Shown piece by piece: positions 32,001 to 40,038 of a DNA stretch of 64,000 nt. The translations under genes and the position numbers were made by a program. Location: assembly GCF_007859945.1 (NCBI RefSeq), contig NZ_SJPQ01000001.1:310001-374000 (forward strand), in the 5' to 3' direction. This DNA is from Pseudobythopirellula maris (GTDB lineage: Bacteria > Planctomycetota > Planctomycetia > Pirellulales > Lacipirellulaceae). Below the pieces are notes generated by a model, which saw only the letters and a list, made by a program, of their open reading frames with translations, was not told the DNA's origin and searched no databases. Positions within the stretch are counted from its first letter, which is position 1. Every line of letters starts with the position of its first letter.

Positions 32001-34117
32001 ATCTTGGCCGCCGCCAACCCGATGCGGGCGACGTAAGCCTCGTAGCGTTCGCTCTCTTCGGCCGCCACCGCCTTGGCCTCCTCTTGCTCGGCGACCAGGC
32101 GTTGGCGGTTAGCCTCTTCCGCGTTTCGCTCGGCCTGCTCGGCGTTCAGCCTAGCCCTCTCGGCGTTGTCGTCGGCGATGCCTCGCTGCCGATCGGCCTC
32201 GTTCTTTTGGGCAACCGCCTCGGCCTCGTTCTTCTGGGCAAGCTCTGCGTTTTCCTCGGCCCGCTCACGCTGGGCGACCGCCTCGTTTTTCTGCTTGCTG
32301 ATTTCGAGGTACGAGTATGTGCCGCCGCCGATAAGCAGCAGCACGAGGCCCAGGGCCAGCAGCTTGGCGTTGCGCAGCCGACGCTGTCGCGCCGCGCGTT
32401 CGGCTTTGGCCCGATTGACCTCGGCGAGCAGCGAAGCCGCCTCGTCGGTCGGCTCGCCGTCGGTCGTCAGCAGCGAGGCCGCCAAGTCGTAGTCTTCGTT
32501 GCCGAAGGCGCAGCGGGCGTAGGCGAGGCGGGCGTCGTTCGCGAGCGTCGCGGCCCGGGTGTTGCCTTCCCACAGGGCGATCGCCTCTTCGAAGCCGAAC
32601 AAGGCGCGGGCAAAGATCTCGTAGTCGGCCCTCTCGGCGGCCAGCTCGAGGTTGCGTTGGGCGTTGGTGGTGAGCGCGAGGCTCTCCGAATGGGCTTGGT
32701 AACGCTCGACCGCCGCCTGGAACGCCTTGACCGTGGGGTAGCGGTCGGAGGGCTTTGTGGCCATCGCCCGCAGGGCGATCTCGATCAGCTCGCCCCGCTT
32801 GTCGGTCTCGACGATCTCGTTGCGAGCGGCCGCCATCAGGCACTGCATCACGTCTTTGCCGGTGTGCGGAGGGTCGCCCGTGACGACCTCGAACAGCATG
32901 GCGCCGAGCAGGTAGATGTCGCTGCGTGCGTCGATCGTCTCGACCGGGCCGCGGGCCATCTCGGGCGCCATGTAGGCGGGCGTCCCGCCGAGGCTGTCGC
33001 TCTGCACGACCGAGCCGGCGCTGCGGAACGACTCGTTCACGCGCGCCAGGCCCCAGTCCATCACGAGAACCTCGCCGTAATCGCCGAGCATCACGTTCTC
33101 GGGCTTCAGGTCGCGGTGCACCACTCCGCCGGCGTGGGCGAACGCCACCGCGTCGGCCACGCGCATCAGGATGCCGACATTCTCCGCGAGGGTTTTCTTG
33201 GTGAGCACCTCGTCCCACGGCGTCCCCTTCACCCGCTTCATCGAGTAGAAGAGAGCGCCCTTGGCGTTGGCGCCGAGGTCGTAGATCGGCACGATGTTCG
33301 GGTGCTCGAGCTCGCCGGTGACGACCGCCTCGGAGATGAACTTGTCGCGTGCTGCGGCCGCCTCCGCGTCGCCGCTGCCGCTCTTGCTCCCCTTGCCCCC
33401 CGGCTTGAGCATCTTCACCGCCACGGTGCGGGCGATCGACGACTGGCGGGCCGAGTAGACCACGCCCATGCCCCCCTGCCCCAGCATGTCGAGCAGCTCG
33501 TAGTCGGGCGCCTCGATCCCCTCCACAGCGCCGGTGAGCGACCGCGGCTTCACATCGCTGGTCGATTGCAGCGAACGCGACTTGATCGGCAAGGTCGACC
33601 GCTGGCCACCGACCGTCCTGCCAAGGGCGGCGCGGAGCGTGGCGCCGGTCTTGCCCTCGCTCGCCTCGGCGGCGGCGGCCCACTCGCCGGTCATCCGCAG
33701 GCCGAGCTCGTCGTCGGACTCGAGTGTCTCGAAATCGAGCGACGCCTCCCCGTCGCCCGCAGGGCCAACGCCGTCCAGGGTGGCGTAATCAACCGTCGCA
33801 TCGCCGGCGCCGCTGTGCGTCTGTCGGCCGGGCGGGAGCTCGACGGTCGCCCCCTCGTCGGCGCCGTCGAGCCGCAGCTCGTCGAACTCGACCGTCGCGT
33901 CCGCGCCGGTCACCGTGGCGTTCTTCTGCTTCTCGGGGCTCCCCTCGGTCGCTTCGTCCGGGATGATCGGGGCGTCGAAGTCGACGGTCGATTCACCCGA
34001 AAACTCGACCGTCCGGCCGGCATCGGACGATGCGTCATCGGGCGGCGTGCGGCCACACGCCGGGCAGGCGGCTGCGCGGTCGTCGAGTTCGGTTTGGCAG
34101 AACGGGCAAACGGGCAT
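29060..34117 (-). CDS. Ser/Thr protein kinase with zinc ribbon, TM helix, coiled coil and WD40 repeats
   Basis: A 1685-residue protein from ATG 34117. Residues 3-22 are a zinc ribbon (CPFCQTELDDRAAACPAC). Residues 35-150 are acidic, with repeated T-V-E/D-F/Y motifs. The PknB-like kinase domain (about 205-480) has LGQGGMGVVYSA, AVKML, the catalytic loop VVHRDLKPENVML, MDWGLA in place of DFG, and GTPAYMAPE. A tetratricopeptide-like stretch, a TM helix (LLALGLVLLLIGGGTYSYL, about 610) and a long coiled coil rich in Asn, Glu and Ala follow, then about 14 WD40 repeats (AFSPDGRWLATGS-type) forming probably two propellers outside the membrane. This layout is common in planctomycetes. It lies 80 bp downstream of the PKD-like gene. 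Confidence 0.93.
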   Translation of the reverse strand: MPVCPFCQTELDDRAAACPACGRTPPDDASSDAGRTVEFSGESTVDFDAPIIPDEATEGSPEKQKNATVTGADATVEFDELRLDGADEGATVELPPGRQTHSGAGDATVDYATLDGVGPAGDGEASLDFETLESDDELGLRMTGEWAAAAEASEGKTGATLRAALGRTVGGQRSTLPIKSRSLQSTSDVKPRSLTGAVEGIEAPDYELLDMLGQGGMGVVYSARQSSIARTVAVKMLKPGGKGSKSGSGDAEAAAARDKFISEAVVTGELEHPNIVPIYDLGANAKGALFYSMKRVKGTPWDEVLTKKTLAENVGILMRVADAVAFAHAGGVVHRDLKPENVMLGDYGEVLVMDWGLARVNESFRSAGSVVQSDSLGGTPAYMAPEMARGPVETIDARSDIYLLGAMLFEVVTGDPPHTGKDVMQCLMAAARNEIVETDKRGELIEIALRAMATKPSDRYPTVKAFQAAVERYQAHSESLALTTNAQRNLELAAERADYEIFARALFGFEEAIALWEGNTRAATLANDARLAYARCAFGNEDYDLAASLLTTDGEPTDEAASLLAEVNRAKAERAARQRRLRNAKLLALGLVLLLIGGGTYSYLEISKQKNEAVAQRERAEENAELAQKNEAEAVAQKNEADRQRGIADDNAERARLNAEQAERNAEEANRQRLVAEQEEAKAVAAEESERYEAYVARIGLAAAKIDENAFDYAADLLKDCPAELRHWEWGRLRYLCDLDERTFTLPAPADAVAYSPDGLRVASGDWSGQAAVRDAATGKVLLAFRQGQYVHAVAFSPDGRWLATGSSDGKARVVDAATGDIVRTLTGHDEAVLTVAFSPDGLRLATGGYDNTARVWDLATGRQTAKLEGHNWWVWDAEFSPDGQFLVTASQDGKAIVWRRSGADSGPFDERAAEFDGHSGPVYAAAFSPTGDRVATAGYDGAVCVWDPERVRPVDIDRRLDGLPDPPHDYLRIEGHDKAVRAVAFSPDGRHVASGSHDNTVKLWDARTGAPIKTLRGHGGRVRGVAYSPDGSHVASAGHDARIRVWDVAAYAESRVMRGKVLDGHADAVLAARFSADGSQVLTASRDRTAVLWDADSAEPLRGFSEGHEFLASSAVMFDGGRMLATGAGDNTVRLWSVATGAETQALTGTGRSGALAVSADGRTIATGGPNRGVRLWNTGGELQESLAGHEADVTAVAFSGADLLATGDERGRILLWRQASEGGWRQERELVGHSRAVTALRFTPGGERLVSSSGDLTCAQWDPSTGRELLSLVLKHPDWVSALDLSADGRLALTACDDGVARLWRLDDGRLLAEQPLKLPSGEAAVFSAVDLAANGRRALLTSAAAAAVYEWRLAPGAERAFEQLIDFDQGAGYVWAARYAGQNEEDRGDGGARRVITVGGNDARLWRLDPLQITMRFSAHGAVASADLSPDGRRVATGSWDQSVKLWDAATGSALLKLNDAHQGGINGVRFSPDGSELLTCGDDGVARRWDASTGKRNGPELRVHRGRVLDAIYFPTGDRVLTVSADGAAAISSTATGESQFTLEGHAWAVLCGAVSRDGHWVVTGSEDNTARVWDATTGETRAELLGHTAGVSSVAISPDGRRVLTGGRDNAVKLWDAATGKEILSLAGHTQEVTAVGFAPDGLTALTASRDGAAILWPADSWGSGQAGAGAQASRGPSAR

Positions 34118-34197
34118 AGGGAACGGCGCGGTTCTTGCGGAACTTGCGAAAGGCAGCGGCGCCTCGTGCGACGCTGCTTGAAAAGCGGATGCAGACT

Positions 34198-37100
34198 TCA
34201 GGGGCGGGGTTGGCGGTTCGCTCGACGCCAAACGCGGCGAAAGCGAGCCCACTGGGCTTTAGCGTCGCGACCCGCCAGCGCGCGGTCGAGCCGCTGGGCC
34301 CAAGCGCGATTGGCCCGGCTGCGGTCGATCGCGATCGGCGCGAGCGCAGCTGCGGCGACGAGCGGGGCGGCCGACGCTTCGGACGCCCCTTCGGCGGCTT
34401 CGGCCCCCTGAGCCGGGAACGGAATGCTCTCGATCGGCGCGGCTTCCGGCGGCTGTTGGGAGGGGTCCTCGTCGGCGGGCGAATCGGCCGGCGGGGTGCT
34501 GGGCTGCTCGAGCTGGCTCTCGCCAACCTCGCTGGTGGGCGGTCGGTCGCGGGCGCCGTCGGAGTCGTCCGAGGGGTCGATCAGCCGGCCCGAGCGGACG
34601 TAGACATCGATCACCAGCCGGCGTGAGCTGTTCTCGGTCCGCACCACGTAGACCCGGTAGCGGTTCTCTGGCAAGGTGCGGAACAGAGCCGGCAGGTCGT
34701 CGAGCGACTCGGTCTTGAGCCGATGCCCCTCGCCCTCCGTGCCGTCGGGATAAACGACCACCAATTCGAGGTAGCGTTCCGAGGCGACCGAGGCGTCGGA
34801 CCGGGCGGCGCCCTCGCTCGCGGAACGCGACTCGAGGTCGACATCGCTGACGCGCTCGGGCGGCAAAGCGACGACCTCGCGTTGGGGCAATTCCGCGGGG
34901 CCGCCCCCAGTCGCGAGCACGAACACCACCGTGTTGTCCTCGATGCCGGAGTTCTTGATCGCCACCGACTCGAGATTGCTCTCCCCCACCTGCAGGGCGG
35001 TCGAGCCGAAGTCGTCGTCCTGCACCTTCACGGTGATCACGATATCGGCCGAGGGATTCAGCGGGTCGGGGGGGCCGGTGTACGTGTGCTCGATGACAAC
35101 CGTCTGCGGAGTCGGCCCGGCGATCGTCTCCTCGGGCGTGAACCCGGCGCCGTCGCCCCAGTCGACAAGCACCACGAAGTCGTCGGCCCCGGGGTCTTCG
35201 AACGTGAGTGTGAGCGTCGTCTTGCCGTCGCCACCGACGTCGGTCGCGGCGACCGGGTCGAGCATCGGGTTGACGTTGAGCACCGTCACTTCGATCGTCT
35301 CGACGGTCACGCCGCCGTCGTCGTCGGTGAGCGTGACCGTGACCGTGTAAGTGTTGTCCTTCACCGTTTCGCCGAGCAGTTCTTCGTCCGTGTCGTTGTC
35401 GGTGTAGAAATGGCTCGCGGCGAGGGCGCCGGTTGTCGGCGTGCCCTCGGATCCGTTGACGGTCGACTCGGGCGGTCGCGGGGCGTCTTGCGTGCCGTCG
35501 CCCCAGTCGATCGTGTAGCTGAAGGTCTCGGTGTCGAACGCCGGGTCGGAAAACACGCCGAGCGCCGTGAGGTCGAGCGTTTCGCCTTCGTTGATCGTGA
35601 AAGGCTCGTCTGTGAGCACGAGGGTCGGCGCCACGTTCTCCACATGGACCGTCAACGCCGCGACAGCCACGCCGCCGTCGTCGTCGGTCAGGGTGACTGT
35701 GGCGGTGTAGTCGCCGTTGTCGCTGTAGATGTGCTCGCCGCTGAGAAAGCCAGCGCCACCCGACTCGGTGACCACGAGCGGCTCGGCCGCCGAACCGTCG
35801 CCCCAATCGATCGTGGCGGTGTGGGTGTCGTTGGTCCCCGGATCGGTGAAGCTGACAATCGGCGCCAACGCGCCCATCACCTCGGGAGTCAGCGTGAACA
35901 CCGCGCCTTCGTCCACGGTGGGATCAGCGATCGGGTCGAAAACCGGCGGCAGATTCGAGGTGTTGATCATCACGCTCGCCGAATCGGTCCCGGTGTCGTC
36001 GTCCGTGACCGTGAGTGTGATCGTGTACGAATCGACCGGCGTGCCGCTCGGGTTGTCGTCGATGTACTTGTGCGTTTCGCTGAACGCACGCTCGGCTGCC
36101 GAGTAGAGGAACGTCTCGGTCGAGCCATCGCCCCAGTCGACGGTGAGAGTGAACGTGTCCAGTGAGCCCGGGTCAACGATCACGCCGGTGAGGGTGGTCG
36201 AGCCGTTCTCATCGACATCGGTGGCCCCGATGCCTTGCAACGTCGGCGGCAGGTTCGCCACGTTGATCGTCGTGCTAGCGAGGCCGCGGTCGAGGTCGTC
36301 GTCCAACACTAAGAGCCGGATCACGACCGGGTCGGTCGCCGTGCCAGTCGGGTTGTCGTCGAGGTACTGGTGCGTTTCGCTGAAGGCGCGCTCGCCGGCC
36401 GCGTAGCTGAAAGTCTCGACCGTGCCGTCGCCCCAATCGACGCGGAGCGTGTGGGTGTCGAGCGTCCCGCCGTCGACGATCACGCCGCTGAGGGTCGCGA
36501 CACCGTTCTCATCGGCATCGGTCGCTGAGACGTCCGCAAGTTCAGGCGGCAGGTTCGATACTTCAATCGCGACGCTAGCTTCGCCCACGCCCCCGTCGTC
36601 GTCCTCGACCGTCAGCCGGATCGTCACCGGATCGACCTGGGTTCCCGAGGGGTTGTCGTCGAGGTATTGGTGCGTCTCGCTGAAGCTGCGGTCGGCGGCG
36701 GCGTAATTGAATGTCTCGACCGTGCCGTCGCCCCAGTCGACGGTGAGGGTGAAGCTGTCGGCCAAGCCGGGGTCGACGATGTCGCCGGAAAGCGTGGTCA
36801 CGCCGTTCTCATCGATGTCATCCGCCGTCACGTTCTCGAGTGCCGGGGCGACGTTTCCGACACGCACCGAATCGGTCACTAGGTCGCTCGCCCCGGTCGA
36901 GTCGGTCACGACCACCCGGGTGCGGTAGATGCCGTCATCGATGGGGGTGAACCGGAAAGCGGCGTCGTTGGACGTCTCGATCACAACGCCCGCCTGCAAG
37001 ATCGTCCACTCGAACTGCAAGTCGCCCGTGCCGGTCGCCTCGGCGCTGACCTCGACCGTGTCACCCTCCAACGCCGTGTTGGGCACGACCACATTCGTCA

Positions 37101-37275
37101 GCGTGGCGTCGAGCACGCGGCGTGGCTCGAGCCGGCGGACGACCAGGGCGTCGGCGCGGTCGCCGGGCGGACGCGTGGGACGCACTCGGCGGCCGAACCA
37201 GGCGGCGGGTTTTGAGGGCATACGCAAGACGGCGACCCGGAGGCGGTGGCGATCGTGTGATGGAAAACGGGGCAT
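34198..37275 (-). CDS. Large exported LEPR protein with PKD/cadherin-like repeats
   Basis: About 1025 residues. Near the N-terminus is VVRRLEPRRVLDATLTN, the LEPR motif. Seven or eight beta-sandwich repeats follow, with ENGVTTLSG, FTLTVDWGDGTVETF and FSETHQYLDDNPSGT as recurring units; 'DWGDG' is typical of PKD-like calcium-binding repeats. The C-terminal third is different: an acidic/Pro-rich region, a short hydrophobic helix (APLVAAAALAPIAI), and a basic tail of about 45 residues, a possible surface-anchoring signal. ATG 37275 has GAGG about 5 bases upstream and is used; ATG 37221 is the alternative. The kinase gene follows in the same direction and may share the transcript. Confidence 0.85.
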   Translation of the reverse strand: MPRFPSHDRHRLRVAVLRMPSKPAAWFGRRVRPTRPPGDRADALVVRRLEPRRVLDATLTNVVVPNTALEGDTVEVSAEATGTGDLQFEWTILQAGVVIETSNDAAFRFTPIDDGIYRTRVVVTDSTGASDLVTDSVRVGNVAPALENVTADDIDENGVTTLSGDIVDPGLADSFTLTVDWGDGTVETFNYAAADRSFSETHQYLDDNPSGTQVDPVTIRLTVEDDDGGVGEASVAIEVSNLPPELADVSATDADENGVATLSGVIVDGGTLDTHTLRVDWGDGTVETFSYAAGERAFSETHQYLDDNPTGTATDPVVIRLLVLDDDLDRGLASTTINVANLPPTLQGIGATDVDENGSTTLTGVIVDPGSLDTFTLTVDWGDGSTETFLYSAAERAFSETHKYIDDNPSGTPVDSYTITLTVTDDDTGTDSASVMINTSNLPPVFDPIADPTVDEGAVFTLTPEVMGALAPIVSFTDPGTNDTHTATIDWGDGSAAEPLVVTESGGAGFLSGEHIYSDNGDYTATVTLTDDDGGVAVAALTVHVENVAPTLVLTDEPFTINEGETLDLTALGVFSDPAFDTETFSYTIDWGDGTQDAPRPPESTVNGSEGTPTTGALAASHFYTDNDTDEELLGETVKDNTYTVTVTLTDDDGGVTVETIEVTVLNVNPMLDPVAATDVGGDGKTTLTLTFEDPGADDFVVLVDWGDGAGFTPEETIAGPTPQTVVIEHTYTGPPDPLNPSADIVITVKVQDDDFGSTALQVGESNLESVAIKNSGIEDNTVVFVLATGGGPAELPQREVVALPPERVSDVDLESRSASEGAARSDASVASERYLELVVVYPDGTEGEGHRLKTESLDDLPALFRTLPENRYRVYVVRTENSSRRLVIDVYVRSGRLIDPSDDSDGARDRPPTSEVGESQLEQPSTPPADSPADEDPSQQPPEAAPIESIPFPAQGAEAAEGASEASAAPLVAAAALAPIAIDRSRANRAWAQRLDRALAGRDAKAQWARFRRVWRRANRQPRP

Positions 37276-37476
37276 TCGGCCCTCGGCGGGCTCCCGTGGA
37301 AGCACTACCCATTATCACGAGAGGGCTTCGGTGCTGTCAAAATAAATGCTGTCGGATCCCACAAACGATTGTGCCGGATGCGCCGATTGGGCTGCAGCCG
37401 GGCGTCGAATCGGGCCGATCGACCTTGGGGTGGGCGAATTGCGCCCGGAGTTAAACGCGCTTGGGGGAGCGGCGTC

Positions 37477-38040
37477 ATGGCAAGAATACGGATACACGCG
37501 TGGCTGGCGTTGGTCGCCTGCGCCGCCTGTGCGACCACGCTTGCGGCCGCGCCGCTGGGCCCGGTTGCCAAGCCCCTGGCCGAGCCGGGGCCCGATGCTT
37601 ACGCCATCCGGCCGATCAACTCGCTCGGTGTGGGGATCGGCGCCAAGCCCGGCGTGCTGCCGACCAACTACGCCGCCGAGCACGGCGTGGCGAGCCCCTC
37701 GCCGCTGGCTTCGGCGCGCAGCTGGCCTATCACCTGCTACCACTGGGCCGCCAGCGCCTCACGCAGCAACCCGCTCTACTTCGAAGAGGTGAACGCCGAA
37801 CGCTACGGCTACGCCTGCGGCTGCTTGCAGCCGGTCGTGTCGACCGTCCACTTCTTCGGGACGGTCCCCTACTTGCCTTACTTGATGGCGAGCGACTGCC
37901 CGCGTGAGTGCGTCTACACGCTGGGGCATTACCGCCCCGGCTCGTGCGCGCCGTACCGCAGCCACGGCTGGCCGGTCGACCTGCTGGGCGCCGCCGCCGA
38001 GGGGGGCGCCGTGGCGGGGCTCATCTTGCTCGTGCCGTGA
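37477..38040 (+). CDS. Exported Cys-rich planctomycete protein of unknown function
   Basis: A 187-residue protein with GGGGGAG about 8 bases before ATG 37477. Signal peptide MARIRIHAWLALVACAACATTLAAA. The body has eight or so Cys and the motifs NPLYFEEVNAERYGY, GCLQPVVSTVHFFGTVPYLP and LGHYRPGSCAPY. I recall these motifs from many planctomycete genomes as a family without function. The C-terminus is Ala/Gly-rich and hydrophobic (AAEGGAVAGLILLV). It directly precedes the integron. Confidence 0.8.
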   Translation: MARIRIHAWLALVACAACATTLAAAPLGPVAKPLAEPGPDAYAIRPINSLGVGIGAKPGVLPTNYAAEHGVASPSPLASARSWPITCYHWAASASRSNPLYFEEVNAERYGYACGCLQPVVSTVHFFGTVPYLPYLMASDCPRECVYTLGHYRPGSCAPYRSHGWPVDLLGAAAEGGAVAGLILLVP

Positions 38041-38265
38041 AGCGGCAGAGCGTCAGAGCGGGGTCCTAAGCAGTTTCTGCAGCGATATACGCTAGGTGAA
38101 AACTGCTGAGGCGTTTCACGCCGAACGCTGTTTGCGAAACGCATTAAACCGCGTCGGTCGGCCAGACCGCTGCGAGTTGGCGATTCGGCTTGGGCGCCGC
38201 GGTTGAGGCAACCGACGAGATCTCCTGCCAAGTTCAATTGCGGGCGGGGAAAAGAGCCGCAGCAC

Positions 38266-39291
38266 TCAAGACGTTGCGACGCTGAGGGAGTCTAGCGGGC
38301 TTCGCACACCGCAGGCGCCTCGCTGCAAGACATGGGTATAGACCATCGTTGTTGAAACGTCATTGTGTCCGAGCAATTCTTGCACTGTGCGGATATCACT
38401 ACCCGATTCGAGCAGGTGCGTGGCGAACGAGTTCCGCAGGGTGTGACAGGTAACCCGCTTACGAATCCCAGCGCGGCGAGCCGCCTTACGGACCGCAGTC
38501 CCAACCGACGTCTCGTGCAGATGGTGGCGGCCCAACCGACCCGTTCGAGGGCATCGAGACAACTGTTCGGATGCGAACACGAATTGCCACGCCAGCGACT
38601 GGGCGGCCGACGGAGACTTCCGTTCGAATGCGGACGGCAGATCAACACGGGCGACGCCACGTTCAAGGTCTGACGCGTGCAGCTCCGACCTCCAAGCGAT
38701 CTGTCGCTCGACTGCGGAAAAGACCGACTCGGCAAGCGGGACTGCCCGGTCCTTATCCCCCTTCGCTTGTCGCAAGATCAACTGCCTACGAACGACGTCA
38801 ACGTCCTTGACCCGCAGCCGACAGCATTCCATCAGCCGCAGGCCACTGCCATACATGATCGAAGCCATGAGCCGGTGGGTTCCGTGGGCTCCTTGCACCG
38901 TGTCGAGGAGCCGAGATACCTCGCATTGGGCAAGCACGACAGGAAGCCGCTTTGGCCGCCTTGCTCGGACCGCGTCAAGCGAGGGTAAATCGATCTTGAG
39001 CACGTGCTTGTAGAGGAACAGCAGCGCGCATAGCGCTTGGGTCTGAGTGCTTGCAGACACGTTTTGCTGCACCGCTAGATGGGTCAGAAACCGTTCGATC
39101 TCCGGCCCGCCCATCTCACGCGGATGCCGCTTGTCGTGGAACAAGATGTAGCGGCGAGCCCAATAGACGTAGGCCTGTTCAGATCGGTAGGCGTAGTGCT
39201 TCGCACGAAGGGCTTCTCGCACAGCGTCCAAAAGACGCGGCGGTTGAGCAATAATTGCTCCAGCCTCCGGGGCACGGTAGATTGACGCCAT
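38266..39291 (-). CDS. intI: Integron integrase IntI
   Basis: A 341-residue tyrosine recombinase from ATG 39291, the usual IntI length. SAM-like N-domain: RLLDAVREALRAKHYAYRSEQ, HLAVQQNVSASTQTQALCAL. Catalytic residues: Arg in YGSGLRLMECCRLRVKD; His-Leu-Arg in TCHTLRNSFATHLLESG; His in ELLGHNDVSTTM; Tyr in VYTHVL. The extra IntI-specific segment is present between them (VARVDLPSAFERKSPSAAQ with WQFVFAS and RHHLHET), as is the C-terminal QRGACGVRSPLDSL. This patch separates IntI from XerC/D. The gene is divergent from the cassette array, the canonical arrangement. The reading frame is intact. IntI catalyses attI x attC and attC x attC exchange. Confidence 0.97.
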   Translation of the reverse strand: MASIYRAPEAGAIIAQPPRLLDAVREALRAKHYAYRSEQAYVYWARRYILFHDKRHPREMGGPEIERFLTHLAVQQNVSASTQTQALCALLFLYKHVLKIDLPSLDAVRARRPKRLPVVLAQCEVSRLLDTVQGAHGTHRLMASIMYGSGLRLMECCRLRVKDVDVVRRQLILRQAKGDKDRAVPLAESVFSAVERQIAWRSELHASDLERGVARVDLPSAFERKSPSAAQSLAWQFVFASEQLSRCPRTGRLGRHHLHETSVGTAVRKAARRAGIRKRVTCHTLRNSFATHLLESGSDIRTVQELLGHNDVSTTMVYTHVLQRGACGVRSPLDSLSVATS

Positions 39292-39430
39292 CGTTGCACC
39301 AGTGTCTTTGGGAGTCCGGGATGTGCACCCATGTACACTATTCGGCTGCCGAGGCGTCAAGCCGCTTACGCGGACAGTTTCTGCGTAAGTAGGATTACGC
39401 AGCGAAATCCCGTCTAATAACAAGTTATGC
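39292..39430 (+). other. attI: attI recombination region
   Basis: Between the intI start and the first cassette. The crossover core is GTTATGC (39424-39430), with G|TTATGC expected as the exchange point, preceded by AACA. Two half-sites related to TTACGC/GCGTAA lie upstream (39366-39402), in the place of the integrase-binding sites of known attI. The cassette promoter Pc should lie here or within intI, but I cannot assign its boxes. Confidence 0.75.
39381..39402. promoter_or_regulatory. 22-bp inverted repeat in the intI/attI region
   Basis: CTGCGTAA, six bases (GTAGGA), TTACGCAG: perfect 8-bp arms, 90 bp upstream of the intI start and 22 bp before the attI crossover. A further TTACGC half lies just upstream (39366-39371). 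It could be a repressor site (intI genes are often under LexA), or integrase-binding sites of attI. The planctomycete LexA box is not something I can match. Confidence 0.5.
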
Positions 39431-39484
39431 AGCTCAATGTAGAGGCTTGCAATTTCACTCACGCTCCAATTCATCGCATTTGGC

Positions 39485-39949
39485 TTGATTCTGCTCGTGT
39501 GCATCGCGTTGATTGGATTCCTCGCGGTCACATGGCCGCAATTTTTCTTTCCCGCTCTTGGATTGCTTTGGCTTGCTTCCGCAGTGTGGGATATCCGAAA
39601 CAGATATCGGACAATCAAAACGCTTGGCCAACAATATGATCAAATCGAAGCTGGCGAATCAGCAACATTCGTTGGGCTGTATCGACCGCATTGGGAAATC
39701 GGACACATTCAAATCGCTCTGACCAAGCGATGGCTCGGCTTTATTCCTTCATTTGAATCTTGGTCACCTTACTTTATCGCTGAGTTTCCAGTTAATTTTG
39801 ATACACTCGAAAACGACAGCAATTTCTTAATCAAATTCGTTGGTACACCGACGGACCGCGGACAATATGGTCACATGGGATCAATGTGCAGAGAAATCAG
39901 GATTGCCGAATTCCTCGATGTTGAACCCATCCCGAAAAACGCCGCATAA
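39485..39949 (+). CDS. Cassette 1: membrane protein, hypothetical
   Basis: A 154-residue protein. Two hydrophobic stretches at the N-terminus (ILLVCIALIGFLAVTW and FFFPALGLLWLASAVW) are followed by a soluble part with WEIGHIQIALTKRWLGFIPS and SPYFIAEFPVNFDTL. The stop codon lies inside the attC R'' core, which is common for cassette genes. The start is unclear: the first listed start is TTG 39485, while the frame stays open and hydrophobic back to 39443 without a normal start codon. ATG 39427, inside the core GTTATGC, is one base out of frame. A one-base shift, or a start at a rare codon, could explain this. No family recognised. Confidence 0.6.
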   Translation: MILLVCIALIGFLAVTWPQFFFPALGLLWLASAVWDIRNRYRTIKTLGQQYDQIEAGESATFVGLYRPHWEIGHIQIALTKRWLGFIPSFESWSPYFIAEFPVNFDTLENDSNFLIKFVGTPTDRGQYGHMGSMCREIRIAEFLDVEPIPKNAA

Positions 39950-40034
39950 CAATGGATTGCACACGGAGCCGCGGGCCGCGCGGGCTTTGAAATCAATACT
40001 GTTCGCCGCGGCCCGGTGAACCCTGACGTTATGC
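39944..40034 (+). repeat. attC: attC site of cassette 1 (91 bp)
   Basis: R'' GCATAAC (39944-39950) and R' GTTATGC (40028-40034) are exact complements. Inside, GGATTGCAC with CCGG...GTGAACC gives the L''/L' stem with one unpaired G, and a GC-rich inner stem (GCCGCGGGCC with CCGCGGCCC) surrounds the loop TTTGAAATCAATACTG. Confidence 0.9.
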
Positions 40035-40038
40035 CGCT

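Noticed and set aside
38266-39291. Recombinase as XerC/XerD or phage integrase
   Set aside because: The IntI-specific insert (ERKSPSAAQ...RHHLHET) and the attC array beside it point to an integron integrase.
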